A DNA stretch of 64,000 bases from JAFCUW01 sp049897565 (GCF_049897565.1 NZ_JAFCWM010000010.1:120141-184140); one strand, 5' to 3'. Counted from the stretch's first letter, positions 52,175 through 60,302 are shown. Made by a program: numbers and translations. Notes: a model not told the origin generated them from the letters alone.

Positions 52175-52786
52175 ATGAAAATTAACGACCTCTTCAAATT
52201 TCGCGGTGAATGCTCAGCTGACGCACAAGCCATTCGTGCCATCCTGCTTCCTTGGCTAATTGATTGGCAAGAGGTACGCTCTAAAATCGAATTCGAAGGT
52301 AGCATTTATGCCATATACGACGTTAATGTCGTGTTTAGCTTGACTGACGATGGGCCGTCGCTGAATGAAATGCTTTGGCTTATCGACGCCATTGACAACT
52401 GTCACATCGCAGCCGAAACGCTTGCTCGAAAAGATGACTATACCGGTGAACGTCAGAAGCGGGAGACGTTTGGACTCCCAGCGCAACGCCCATGCGACGA
52501 TATTCTGCAGCGAGTTAGCGCAGCCGTTAAGGCTCATCGAAATTTCCTCAACTTCGAACAAAATCGATATGGACATCTTTTGGATACGTATACGACTGCA
52601 CGCCGCCTCGGAGAAGAATGGAACCCCTTTCCGCCCACCGGCAGACCAGGTTGGATGGTAGTTGCTGAGCAATTGCCCACTGGATTGAAGTCCATCCTAA
52701 GAATAAGTGCACCAATAGGTAGTAATAACCTCAAGAAATTAGGTGATGCCGTTGTGAAGACAAGGGTTTCAACTATCGCAGCGTGA
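52175..52786 (+). CDS. hypothetical protein
   Basis: 203 residues from ATG 52175, with CAAGGAACACA upstream; the longer frame from 52097 would read through the repeat region. Soluble, mixed fold: MKINDLFKFRGECSADAQAIRAILLPWL, then INDxxDxCH-like IDAIDNCHIAAETLARKDDYTGE, and a helical C-terminus. No recognised family. It precedes the gene at 52904 by 117 bp on the same strand. Confidence 0.55.
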   Translation: MKINDLFKFRGECSADAQAIRAILLPWLIDWQEVRSKIEFEGSIYAIYDVNVVFSLTDDGPSLNEMLWLIDAIDNCHIAAETLARKDDYTGERQKRETFGLPAQRPCDDILQRVSAAVKAHRNFLNFEQNRYGHLLDTYTTARRLGEEWNPFPPTGRPGWMVVAEQLPTGLKSILRISAPIGSNNLKKLGDAVVKTRVSTIAA

Positions 52787-52903
52787 CTCTCCCGTATTTT
52801 CCCGTCGTCGGCGAGCGCGAGGGCGATGGCCAGCTGTGTCCTCCGTCGCGTCGCAGGGGCAACGTGCCGTAGAACCAATATCACAAATATTCAGGAGCGC
52901 TCC

Positions 52904-53335
52904 ATGACGGACTTACCGCAACTCACTACATTCGAAACCAAATTTCATTTACATGTGCCTTTTTGGCTCAACGGCATATTCCGGACAATTTTCAAGGCAG
53001 CAAAATGGAATGCTAACGAAAACGTGTTCGTGACGCCAGCGACTGACCTGAATTTAAAAAAATGGGAGAAATTCAATGACTGTGCAATACAGGTTGCAGA
53101 GTCGTTAAAAAAAGCCAATTTGGCGCCCTATACTCGCGTCCCGGTTATCTACGCGCTTACTGATATCAATGCCTTTCCCCTGTTGGGCGGATTCATGAGT
53201 GCGGCTCGTCAAGCCAGCTGGAGCGAAGTCGAGATTCGCGAGGTCACGAAGCTGGCAACGTCCAGCCACTATCGGCACCTTCACTTGGTGCTTGGCGTTT
53301 TCTGCTTGGAGCCAAGTCGGAGGTGCCGACGCTAA
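52904..53335 (+). CDS. hypothetical protein with plasmid-type NAF…HL domain, copy 1
   Basis: 143 residues from ATG 52904, after AGGAGCGCTCC. The C-terminal ~60 residues (RVPVIYALTDINAFPLLGGF … SHYRHLHLVLGVFCLE) match the C-terminal domain of the gene at 53866 (RAPVNFTVTNANAFALLVNF … DYHHLQCTLAAYTVE). From memory, small proteins with NAFAL(M/L)…GDYDHLL occur widely on plasmids and phages without known function. The N-terminal 80 residues have no match. The C-terminal RRCRR may reflect a local frame change. Confidence 0.6.
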   Translation: MTDLPQLTTFETKFHLHVPFWLNGIFRTIFKAAKWNANENVFVTPATDLNLKKWEKFNDCAIQVAESLKKANLAPYTRVPVIYALTDINAFPLLGGFMSAARQASWSEVEIREVTKLATSSHYRHLHLVLGVFCLEPSRRCRR

Positions 53336-53806
53336 TTTGGCAGCGCACCTGGAGCGCATCGTGGGGCGGCATTAAGCGTGTCGCAGCCGCTGGCCTTTCC
53401 GACGCTGAAATTGAGACGGCAAGATGGCTGCATGAGCCGCCGACTGTCATGGGGGCAAAGCGAAGTTCTGGTCGCCGGGCACGCCCTTCAAGTTGGCGCG
53501 CTACGCTGCGCAAGCACTGACATATTTCGGTCTGCTGGGCGGGCCGCCACCGCAACACAGCCGTCGGCAGCGCCTTCGCCGGCGTAATGCTGGATGTCTT
53601 GGATGGCGGCCAGGTACGCTGGTCTCCTGTGCAGCGCTTCGATGACCGCCGATGGCGCACATGAGATTTACTGTGCGGCCTGTTTTATCTGTTCTCCCCG
53701 TTCTGCACGTTCTATCCGTTATATGTGTATCCACCGTATAAATCGCGTGAGGAGGATGACGGCCTTTCCCACTGGCCAGCGGTTCGGGATGGAAATTCGA
53801 TGCTGA
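53336..53806. other. no supported gene
   Basis: About 470 bp between convergent genes. A plus-strand frame at 53323-53520 contains AAGLSDAEIETARWL, which resembles the helix of the NAF…HL domain, so this may be the decayed 3' part of the gene at 52904 or a third copy. I cannot decide. Confidence 0.35.
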
Positions 53807-53853
53807 AGCCCTCGCGGCTTTCCAACCTTTTCGGTGGGAAAGCCGCGAGGGCT
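53807..53853 (-). terminator. 17-bp perfect hairpin at the end of the gene at 53866
   Basis: AGCCCTCGCGGCTTTCC (53807-53823) and its exact complement (53837-53853) with a 13-base loop, 12 bp past the stop of the minus-strand gene. It lacks a T-run, so it may be an RNA-stability or Rho-type element rather than a classical terminator. Confidence 0.65.
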
Positions 53854-53865
53854 GCAGGCATGTGG

Positions 53866-54219
53866 CTAGTCGTCAGTGAGATACTCCACCGTGTATGCAG
53901 CGAGAGTGCACTGCAAATGGTGGTAGTCGCGCAACATTGCGTGGTCTACCGTTTCATCTACCTGTGTGTCGGTCCACCCGGCAGCACGAGCAGCACGGCT
54001 AAAATTGACGAGAAGGGCAAATGCATTGGCGTTGGTGACCGTAAAGTTAACTGGAGCGCGGAAGGTGCTAGAGTTCATTTGATGATTTCCATGGCGAGGC
54101 AATTTGTGTTCGGATTCAGGGCTTGTTCGTCCTTCCACTATTTGTCGTGAGCGGCGCCGATGCGCGACTCGGCCAAGCAGGGTTGCCAAGTCGGCCATGT
54201 TCGAAGCTGAATTTTCCAT
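53866..54219 (-). CDS. hypothetical protein with plasmid-type NAF…HL domain, copy 2
   Basis: 117 residues from ATG 54219, preceded by GGAG; a start at 54078 (MNSSTFRAPV) with GGAAA would give just the domain. The N-terminal part is Arg-rich (VAHRRRSRQIVEGR). The C-terminal domain NANAFALLVNFSRAARAAGWTDTQVDE … DYHHLQCTLAA is paralogous to that at 52904. The 26-bp shared motif lies ~90 bp upstream at 54310. Function unknown; the family association with plasmids fits the adjacent replicon. Confidence 0.6.
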   Translation of the reverse strand: MENSASNMADLATLLGRVAHRRRSRQIVEGRTSPESEHKLPRHGNHQMNSSTFRAPVNFTVTNANAFALLVNFSRAARAAGWTDTQVDETVDHAMLRDYHHLQCTLAAYTVEYLTDD

Positions 54220-54309
54220 ATGTAACTCCAAAGTAATTGCGGGAGCCCGCGAGGCGCCAAATGTGGAAAGAAGGCGCCGACACGTGCCGGCATGCGTCAT
54301 CGAGTGACT

Positions 54310-54335
54310 TGACGTGTAGCAGATGAATTTATATG
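54310..54335. promoter_or_regulatory. 26-bp shared motif, copy 2
   Basis: TGACGTGTAGCAGATGAATT plus TATATG, 21/26 identical to the copy upstream of parA and sharing a 15-mer with the copy at 48596. It lies between the gene starting at 54219 and the end of the rep gene at 54413. Confidence 0.5.
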
Positions 54336-54412
54336 CGACGCTTTGGACTCCGCGAGGATGCCCATAGGGCAACGGCATGTAGACGAGGCGCTTACCGATT
54401 ACGCGAGTAGGC

Positions 54413-55273
54413 CTAAGCGACCATCTTTTTCAGCTGCCCCCGATTTTTTTTGGTGGCAAGCACGCCTGGCTTCTTCGCGTGCGGGCACCTGGCAAACTCG
54501 AACTTGACGATAGCGCCAACCGCTACTAAGCGGCTCAGGGCGGCTTTGACGTAATCAACAAATTGTTTCGGGTCTTCGTCAGGGCGTCCGCAGGCTTCGC
54601 GCAAAGATGCGTACGTCATCACCATCGTGCAATCGTTGGAGCTGATGTAATCGTAGAGCCAGGTCTGCAGGCCGGTGCTGAGCTGCCTGCGGGTCTCGAT
54701 GTTCATGTACGCATAATGTCGGGTCGGGAACAGGTTCGTCACGTCGTCGTGCAGAGTGGCGCTCCACCGTTCGCCGTCCCACGTGAAGCCGGATAGCATT
54801 GGGAACATGGTGCCGCTGGTGGTGGTCTTGTCAAGGCGAAGTGTGCCTTCGGTCAAGCGCTCGAGGCACTTACGCAGACGCTCGCTGCCTTCGCTATTTC
54901 GGGACCAACCCATGCGAGCACAGAGCGTGGACGGCGCAAATTTTATTTCTCCGGCAAACATATTGCGGCGCTGGTGAATTAGTTCGAGCAGCACGGCCTT
55001 GTCGTCTTGGCGCAGCTCCGGGCCCTTGTAGGTGACGCGGCCGCCATTGGTGGCGTCGAAGGTTTTCTTCACATACTCGAGGCGTTCAAGGCTGCGGAGG
55101 GTGCCGAAAAGCGCGCAGCAGTTTACGGTCGTGTTCATGGCGTAGGTCGAAGCGGATACGCGAGGGAGCGTGTCTGGGCAATTGGTGTCCGGTGTGGCTT
55201 TCTTTTTGTCGGCTTCAGCCTGCGCCAGGAGAGCGAGTTTTTTCTCGATGGTGAGGTTTGAGGCAGAGGACAT
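54413..55273 (-). CDS. TrfA-like plasmid replication initiator
   Basis: 286 residues, close to the short form of RK2 TrfA (~285). The segment GGRVTYKGPELRQDDKAVLLEL is the most telling match to TrfA; FAPSTLCARMGWSRNSEGSERLRKCLERL reads as a winged-helix DNA-binding unit, then LFPTRHYAYMNIETRRQLSTGLQTWLYDYI and a second winged helix. TrfA binds iterons and loads the host helicase at oriV. Four iterons with exact 22-bp spacing lie 110-220 bp upstream (55386-55493), supporting the call. CCTATACA stands 34 bp before the start. Confidence 0.85.
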   Translation of the reverse strand: MSSASNLTIEKKLALLAQAEADKKKATPDTNCPDTLPRVSASTYAMNTTVNCCALFGTLRSLERLEYVKKTFDATNGGRVTYKGPELRQDDKAVLLELIHQRRNMFAGEIKFAPSTLCARMGWSRNSEGSERLRKCLERLTEGTLRLDKTTTSGTMFPMLSGFTWDGERWSATLHDDVTNLFPTRHYAYMNIETRRQLSTGLQTWLYDYISSNDCTMVMTYASLREACGRPDEDPKQFVDYVKAALSRLVAVGAIVKFEFARCPHAKKPGVLATKKNRGQLKKMVA

Positions 55274-55306
55274 GCGAAGGACTCTTGTTTATTGTTGTTG
55301 ATTCTA

Positions 55307-55316
55307 TGTATAGGTA
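55307..55316 (-). promoter_or_regulatory. CCTATACA box before the TrfA-like gene
   Basis: Minus strand TACCTATACA, -10-like, about 34 bp before the start at 55273; same CTATAC core as other island promoters. It lies between the gene and the iteron array, so initiator bound to iterons could also repress it. Confidence 0.45.
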
Positions 55317-55385
55317 CGCCGCTCAAAATTCTGTTCAGAAATTGCGCCACCATGCAAAAATAGGCTCTGCACGAGCCAGAGGCGC

Positions 55386-55493
55386 GATGCGCTTTTACAC
55401 CCCCCTTCCGGCCTTAGAACCACAAAATCTGTGCGCTTCTTCACCCCCCTGGATGCGCTTTTATACCCCCTCAGATGCGCTTTTGCACCCCTC
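55386..55493. repeat. 22-bp-period iteron array (oriV candidate)
   Basis: Units of the form GATGCGCTTTTACACCCCCC start at 55386, 55430 (TGTGCGCTTCTTCACCCCCC), 55452 and 55474, all at multiples of 22 bp; the slot at 55408 holds only a weak match, likely a decayed unit. Twenty-two base pairs are two helical turns, the usual iteron step, and RK2 oriV has a similar 22-23 bp period (from memory). It stands directly upstream of the TrfA-like gene, so it is most likely its origin. Confidence 0.85.
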
Positions 55494-56031
55494 CTAAACG
55501 CTGGGAGGCCTTATCGCATAAGGGTTCCCCGAGGGGTAATCCTTGTAATCCTCTTTAATCCCGGCGGCGCGGCGTGAGTGGGCAGGGCCATCGTCGCTAC
55601 TCCCAGACCAGGCGTCGCCGATGAGGCTCCGCCTCCCCCGGAGGGCCCCCCTCCGCCGCTGAGCGGGCACCGGCAAAAGCAGCGGTCGCGAGGTAAGCGT
55701 GGTCTGTGTAAATACAGTGGTGCCGGCGTGAGCAGCGGAACAGTGGTTTTTTTATGAGAGTGCGTGCGAGGAACCAGTTGCTGCCTGACAGTCTTGGCAT
55801 ACCGGTTTTAAAGGCAGTTGGCCAAGCATTGCATTTGGGCGTATCGGCATCGGAACAACCTACGGCCACTCGGCAGCTGGTAAGACGTGGTTCGTTCACA
55901 CCATTCTTATAAAAAAATTAGGCTTCCGTGTCATTCAGGTTCCCGTCGAAAAACACGTCGAGGACGGCGTAACCCAAGCATAACCCTTGCAGAATAGTGT
56001 GCTCTATGCCGCGATGGTGAAATACGCCGCA
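55494..56031. other. origin-flanking GC-rich region, no supported gene
   Basis: Contains GGTTCCCCGAGGGGTAATCC (an inverted pair near 55522) and a GC-rich, C/G-skewed block around 55620-55700, which would fit the GC-rich part of an RK2-like origin. No frame is credible. Confidence 0.35.
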
Positions 56032-56292
56032 TTTGGGCCGGCGAGCGCGCGCGGGCAGCACGGCCACGCCGTAGTGCTCGGCTAGGTGGTAGGTCGGGTT
56101 GACGTCCGGCTCGTGGCGCGATGCCTTGGGCACGCCGCTGGGCAGGTTGTCGGGCTCAACCAGCAGGCCGAGACGCTCTTCGAAGCCGAGGTGTTCCGGG
56201 TCCAGCACGGACTGCTCGGCGAAGGCGCGCGCAACGCCGAACAGTTTCGGCCGGGTCAGCTTGTCGGTCGTGGGTTGGGTGATGCAACATGG
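56032..56292 (-). pseudogene. IS21-family remnant: IstB 5' end fused to IstA core
   Basis: The minus-strand frame 56292-56155 reads QPTTDKLTRPKLFGVARAFAE then FEERLGLLVE, the N-terminus of the IstB helper ATPase. In frame it passes at about 56154 into PDNLPSGVPKASRHEPDVNP and HYGVAVLPARARRPK, the core of the IstA transposase. In an intact IS21 element istA precedes istB, so this junction arose by deletion or rearrangement. Not functional. Confidence 0.8.
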
Positions 56293-56519
56293 GCCATGCT
56301 TTCGTGACGCGGGGAACCACCCTGAGGCGCGCAACCGCATATCTTTTATAAATCGTTTATACGTTTATTGCGCGAATCATTGCAGCCGGCTCGATGGTAG
56401 TTGGCGGCACCGCGCAAGTTCTCGTGCTCGGGCAGGCCGAGCGTGCGCTGTGCGCCTTGCGGTTGCTAGTCGAGGCCATTCTTCACGATGGTTTGTACGC
56501 CCCCGTACGGCGCTGTCTT

Positions 56520-57290
56520 TCATGGCGCATACGCAGGCCGCCTCCTGGCGCGCAAGCCGCATTTCTGCCCCAGCGACGGCACGTCCAGGCACCTGCGATA
56601 GGCTTGCTGGGGATGGCGTCGCTGGCCCAGCAGCCGTTCAACCAGCACCGCGCAGCGTGGTCCCACGGCGGCAGTGGCCCGCGCCGTCAGCGTGTCCACG
56701 TTCCAGCCGGCCACTTCGCGGAGTGCCGCCGGTATGTGCGCCGCTATCGTCGTGTGGCGCCCTTTGACGGTGCGCAGGACGTGGCTGGCGATGCGTTGGC
56801 CGCGCTGGAACACCTCGACCGTCGTGCGCGTCACGCGCACATCCATCTGAGCGCGCGCATGCTGGAACGGCACCGAGTGGTAGTGGCCGGCGACCTCGAC
56901 CTGATAGTCGACGCCGACCCGCGCCACTTTCCGTTCGGTGTATTCGTAGCCCCGCTCCGGCAGCGTGTGCTTGGCCGGCTGGTCCATCTCGGCAAAGGCG
57001 CGGGGCGTGGCTGCCGGGCAACTGCCATGGCCGGTAGGTGCGAGCCGGCAGCACTGCCACGCCGTAATGCAAGCCTCAACGAAATGAACCGATTGCTGCG
57101 CACGCCGGTGGTCGACGCTGACCTATTGGCCGTTCAAGCTTACGGCCGGCTCGTAGCGTGAGACCTTCGACACACGCTACGCAAGTTGTCAGAGCACAGC
57201 TCGGTCCAGCCGCCGTAGAGCCCGAGCGTAGGCACATGGCTACCCATCCAGGCCGACAAATGCTGGCTTCCAATGGCCTCAGGGTAGACG
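56520..57290 (-). pseudogene. IS21-family IstA transposase remnant with internal deletions
   Basis: Reading down the minus strand: AWMGSHVPTLGLYGGWTEL and SDNLRS (57260-57180; catalytic-core region), then HYGVAVLPARTYRPW (about 57070), then LPGSHAPR and, from 57010, EMDQPAKHTLPERGYEYTE … YHSVPFQHARAQMDVRVT … GRHTTIAAHIPAALREV down to about 56520. These are ordered pieces of one IstA with at least two internal deletions and frame changes. Together with 56032-56292 it marks an old IS21 insertion beside the TrfA replicon. 57291-57400 shows nothing more. Confidence 0.78.
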
Positions 57291-57400
57291 TAGTTCGATG
57301 TGCTTAGCAGGCCCAAACCCGAAGGTTACTGAGACTAAAGCAAACGGAGTTGACTAGATTGAGCAGGTCCCAGTCGTTTGAAGCTTTTGATTTATTTTTT

Positions 57401-58495
57401 CTAACTTATAAATTGACGATTATTTATATTTTTGATGCTTCCCGCCGGGGAGGTCACACTTGATAACGTTAAACCAAAAGTTAGGTTATCTATGTCGTCT
57501 TGGATAATGCAAAGTTCTTTAGCTATCGCTGCGCGGTTGATTCCCTCTGAACGGAGGGCATCAAAAATTTTGCGTAAAATTTGCGACGATTCTGGTCGTA
57601 TCGGGCTAGGCTCGGAAGTTCGGTAGCCGTTCTTTGCTATTTGAATGCACAAATTTCGATAAGCCCATTCGGAGAAGAGGCCTAACTGATTCATGCGATA
57701 GGCGAGGGCGGCTAATGACACCCCCCATGTATGTTTAAGGTGAATTAACTTCTCGAGCGTCAGCAATCCGTGTCCACGGGCGAGAACGTTTGCTCGAGGC
57801 ATGAGCAAGGCCGAGGCGAACGCGTTTGCCTCTCTCTCCATGTCTGGACTGTGCGCGGTCCCATGGAGCATGCTGTGTCGGTCTCTGACCAGGTGTCCAA
57901 TCTCATGCGCAGCGTCGAAACGACTGTGCTCCGCCGACTTGAAAGTATTTAGGAAAACGAACGGCTGGGCACGATGCCAGACGCTAAATGCGTCAACCTC
58001 TCTCGCTTCGATTGCCAAGGAGTAGACACGGATTCCCTTTGACTCAAGAAGATGGATGAGATTCCCTATCGGTGCCTCCCCAAGCCTCCAGATGCGTCGC
58101 AATGTTACCGCAGCCTCTTCTGGAGATAGGTCACTCAGGTCGGGAAGGTCAGCCTCGGGAAGACGGAAACGTTCTTCTATCCAATCATTGAGCAAAAATG
58201 CGGTTACGCCAGCTCCTAGTGCTGTGTTCCGAAGCGTTGCGGACATCTTCGACATTGAGCGGAAACTGGCCGTCTCCGGCTCAATGGCTGGTAGGTCATC
58301 GCCAGAGAAAAAATCGACAGGAAATCGAAGAACTTCCCCAATCGTGGAAAGCTTGTCAGGTTCAGGCGCATACTCACCATTTTCGTAACCTTGGAGTGAC
58401 CTAACTTGGAGTCCAAGCTCCTTTGCAAGGCGCGCTTTGGTAAAGCCCCGCCGCATGCGCGCGAATCTAAGCCTGGAGGGGTTGAAAAACATCAT
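57401..58495 (-). CDS. XRE-ImmA/IrrE zinc metallopeptidase regulator
   Basis: 364 residues. Residues ~8-62 form a Cro/CI-type helix-turn-helix (RFARMRRGFTKARLAKELGL … SLQGYENGEYAPEPDKL). From about residue 140 an ImmA/IrrE (COG2856-like) domain follows with HEIGH at 197-201 and the third zinc ligand Glu in MEREANAFASALLMP (near 222). Such proteins cleave partner repressors or act as antitoxin/sensor in phage, ICE and defence loci. The stop of the preceding gene is 18 bp away, so both are one operon. Alternative start one codon in. Confidence 0.88.
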   Translation of the reverse strand: MMFFNPSRLRFARMRRGFTKARLAKELGLQVRSLQGYENGEYAPEPDKLSTIGEVLRFPVDFFSGDDLPAIEPETASFRSMSKMSATLRNTALGAGVTAFLLNDWIEERFRLPEADLPDLSDLSPEEAAVTLRRIWRLGEAPIGNLIHLLESKGIRVYSLAIEAREVDAFSVWHRAQPFVFLNTFKSAEHSRFDAAHEIGHLVRDRHSMLHGTAHSPDMEREANAFASALLMPRANVLARGHGLLTLEKLIHLKHTWGVSLAALAYRMNQLGLFSEWAYRNLCIQIAKNGYRTSEPSPIRPESSQILRKIFDALRSEGINRAAIAKELCIIQDDIDNLTFGLTLSSVTSPAGSIKNINNRQFIS

Positions 58496-58513
58496 ATTTA
58501 AGACTTACTTGTA

Positions 58514-59239
58514 TTAAGTTCCGGTTCGGCGCTCAATTGGAACATCAATAGGTCCAGTCGCAGCGTCGCTTTGATTGACTGATTCGCCGTCTGGCAGAAT
58601 CGGAGAAAGAATAAGACGTTCGCGCCAGCCTATTATGCGTTTTTTCTCGAACTCAAATGGGAGCGAGAGCTCGGCGCGAATCTCTGTCTTCCCGTTCGAA
58701 CCGATGGCGACATGGTAGAGTAATACCCAAAGCTGAGTTGCCTCTTTTGTTTTAGCGAGTTCGCTAGAAACGTAATTTGCATCGAAAAGCTTTAGCTGTT
58801 CCTGATTTCTAGCGATTGCATTTTCAAGCACTACGCCTTTTTGGGCTTGGTTGCTCGGATTACCTTGAATCCAACCCGTATCTGAGTCCCCAGTCATCAA
58901 GCAGAGCGCAATACTTCGGTCAGGCGAAACAATAAAAGGGCAGTTACGCAAATCCTCTTTTTTCCATCCCCGTTCCGACAGCATGGACCGCAGAGCATAA
59001 ATTGACTCATGCCAGTGGTAGGAGCCCGCCGCAGTCGTGCAATGCATATCGGTAGCTTCAATTCGCCGTCGATACCCATGTTCACTAACCTCTCTCAGTA
59101 ATGCCAAATCGAGCGTAGGATGTAGCTTCGAAAGGCGCGCAGATACAGAGTCGGGCTCCGAGACAACCGTGCAGGTAGTGTAGGAGCTAGAGTTGAGAAA
59201 GCCGGGCAGCATGGGCAGCAAGGTCGCCTCCTTAGGCAT
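58514..59239 (-). CDS. hypothetical partner of the ImmA/IrrE protein
   Basis: 241 residues from ATG 59239, preceded by GGAAG; the frame extends eight codons further. Soluble, without signal peptide. Regions such as LREVSEHGYRRRIEATDMHCTTAAGSYHWHESIYALRSML and CPFIVSPDRSIALCLMTGDSDTGW look conserved. The latter resembles a statement seen in uncharacterised proteins that travel with XRE-ImmA genes (memory, weak). It is first in the two-gene operon with the metallopeptidase and may be its substrate or effector. Confidence 0.6.
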   Translation of the reverse strand: MPKEATLLPMLPGFLNSSSYTTCTVVSEPDSVSARLSKLHPTLDLALLREVSEHGYRRRIEATDMHCTTAAGSYHWHESIYALRSMLSERGWKKEDLRNCPFIVSPDRSIALCLMTGDSDTGWIQGNPSNQAQKGVVLENAIARNQEQLKLFDANYVSSELAKTKEATQLWVLLYHVAIGSNGKTEIRAELSLPFEFEKKRIIGWRERLILSPILPDGESVNQSDAATGPIDVPIERRTGT

Positions 59240-59649
59240 GTGAACTTCCGGAAATTCTACCACATATTGAGGGCTGGAAACCGGAAGTCAGGTGAAGCTG
59301 GCCGAGGTGCCTTCTCAAAGCGACGTCAGTACTCGAGTAGCGGCGCTTGAAGCGATAGGTTGTGGTGCGGCGTTGTCGACCGTATCAAGCTCGCTGGTCA
59401 GGATGCCAGCCATGTATTTCAGTGCGACTGGCAAGTAGCGTCGAAAGTCACAACTCTGCGCTATGTCCCGTGCGTCGCATTTAGCAAGTTGGCAGTAGCC
59501 TACAGACGGTGACGGCGTGGACGACATGGGCTGGGCAACAAGTCCAGCTCGCCACGCCATCGCTAGTGCGGTCATACGGCTGGACGGCAGCGCTATAGCT
59601 AGGCCGGCCACCGCGACCTGCGAGTGGCCAACTTTTAACGGAGGTCGAA
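59240..59649. other. no firmly supported gene
   Basis: A minus-strand frame ending near 59315 (SSTPSPSVGYCQLAKCDARDIAQSC … RYLPVALKYMAGILTSELDTVD) is fairly protein-like for about 70-85 codons but lacks a ribosome site, so I leave it uncalled. Confidence 0.35.
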
Positions 59650-59817
59650 ATGAACAAGAAAATTGCGCCCAAGGATAACAGCGCCAATATGCCAAATCCC
59701 AACAAGGGAACGTCTGGCACCAATCGACAGTACGACCAGGTCCAAGGAAATCGGGGCAAGCAACTCTCCGAAAACCAGCAATCGACGCATGGCGTTGCGC
59801 ACTTCGATGCCGTTTGA
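59650..59817 (+). CDS. small hydrophilic protein (55 residues)
   Basis: ATG 59650 follows a very strong ribosome site (GGAGGT, seven bases away). The 55-residue product is Asn/Gln/Lys/Gly-rich: MNKKIAPKDNSANMPNPNKG, then TSGTNRQYDQVQGNRGKQLS. From memory, short proteins with N(K/P)G-T-x-G-T-N…D-x-x-Q-G-N-R-G-x-Q are common in Burkholderiales and uncharacterised. Predicted disordered, cytosolic. Confidence 0.65.
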   Translation: MNKKIAPKDNSANMPNPNKGTSGTNRQYDQVQGNRGKQLSENQQSTHGVAHFDAV

Positions 59818-59858
59818 AAGAGGGCGTCCATTTCATTGGAACCCTCGCCACAGTTTGA

Positions 59859-60302
59859 TTACTTCATCATTTTGCCGGTGTGGTCCATCATCATGCCGTC
59901 ATGCATTTTCATCTTCTTGCCGTTTTTCATCATCACGGAGCCATCCATCATGACTTTGTTGCCGTTTGGCATCGTCATGTCTTTATCCATTGCCATGGAC
60001 TGACCGTTTTTCATCATCATCATCTTGCCATCCTTCATCATCATGCCGTCGTGCATCATAATGTTGCCACTTGCATCCATCATCATGCCGTTTTGCATTT
60101 TCATCTTCTTCCCATCTTTCATCATGACCATACCGTTCATCATGACTTTATTTCCGTTGGACATCGTCATGTCCTTATCCATCGACATAGATTGACCGTC
60201 CTTCATGGTCATCATTTTGCCGTCCTTCATCATCACTTCCTGCGCCATAGCCGCATTTGCGGAGAGTATTAGCCCTACAAGAGCCAAGGAATACTTGTTC
60301 AT
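59859..60302 (-). CDS. methionine-rich repeat protein, secreted
   Basis: 147 residues. Signal peptide to about residue 21 (ILSANAAMAQ). The mature chain is almost a third Met (about 45 by my count) with Lys, Asp and Gly, arranged as MMKDGKMM-type units. Two ~53-residue repeats (about 24-76 and 88-140) are nearly identical, each with DGQSM(S/A)MDKDMTM and NGNKVMM. The units fit DUF6799-like repeats. Met-rich periplasmic segments often bind Cu(I) or Ag(I) or act as oxidant sinks; that role is inference. Unlinked to known copper genes here. Confidence 0.75.
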   Translation of the reverse strand: MNKYSLALVGLILSANAAMAQEVMMKDGKMMTMKDGQSMSMDKDMTMSNGNKVMMNGMVMMKDGKKMKMQNGMMMDASGNIMMHDGMMMKDGKMMMMKNGQSMAMDKDMTMPNGNKVMMDGSVMMKNGKKMKMHDGMMMDHTGKMMK

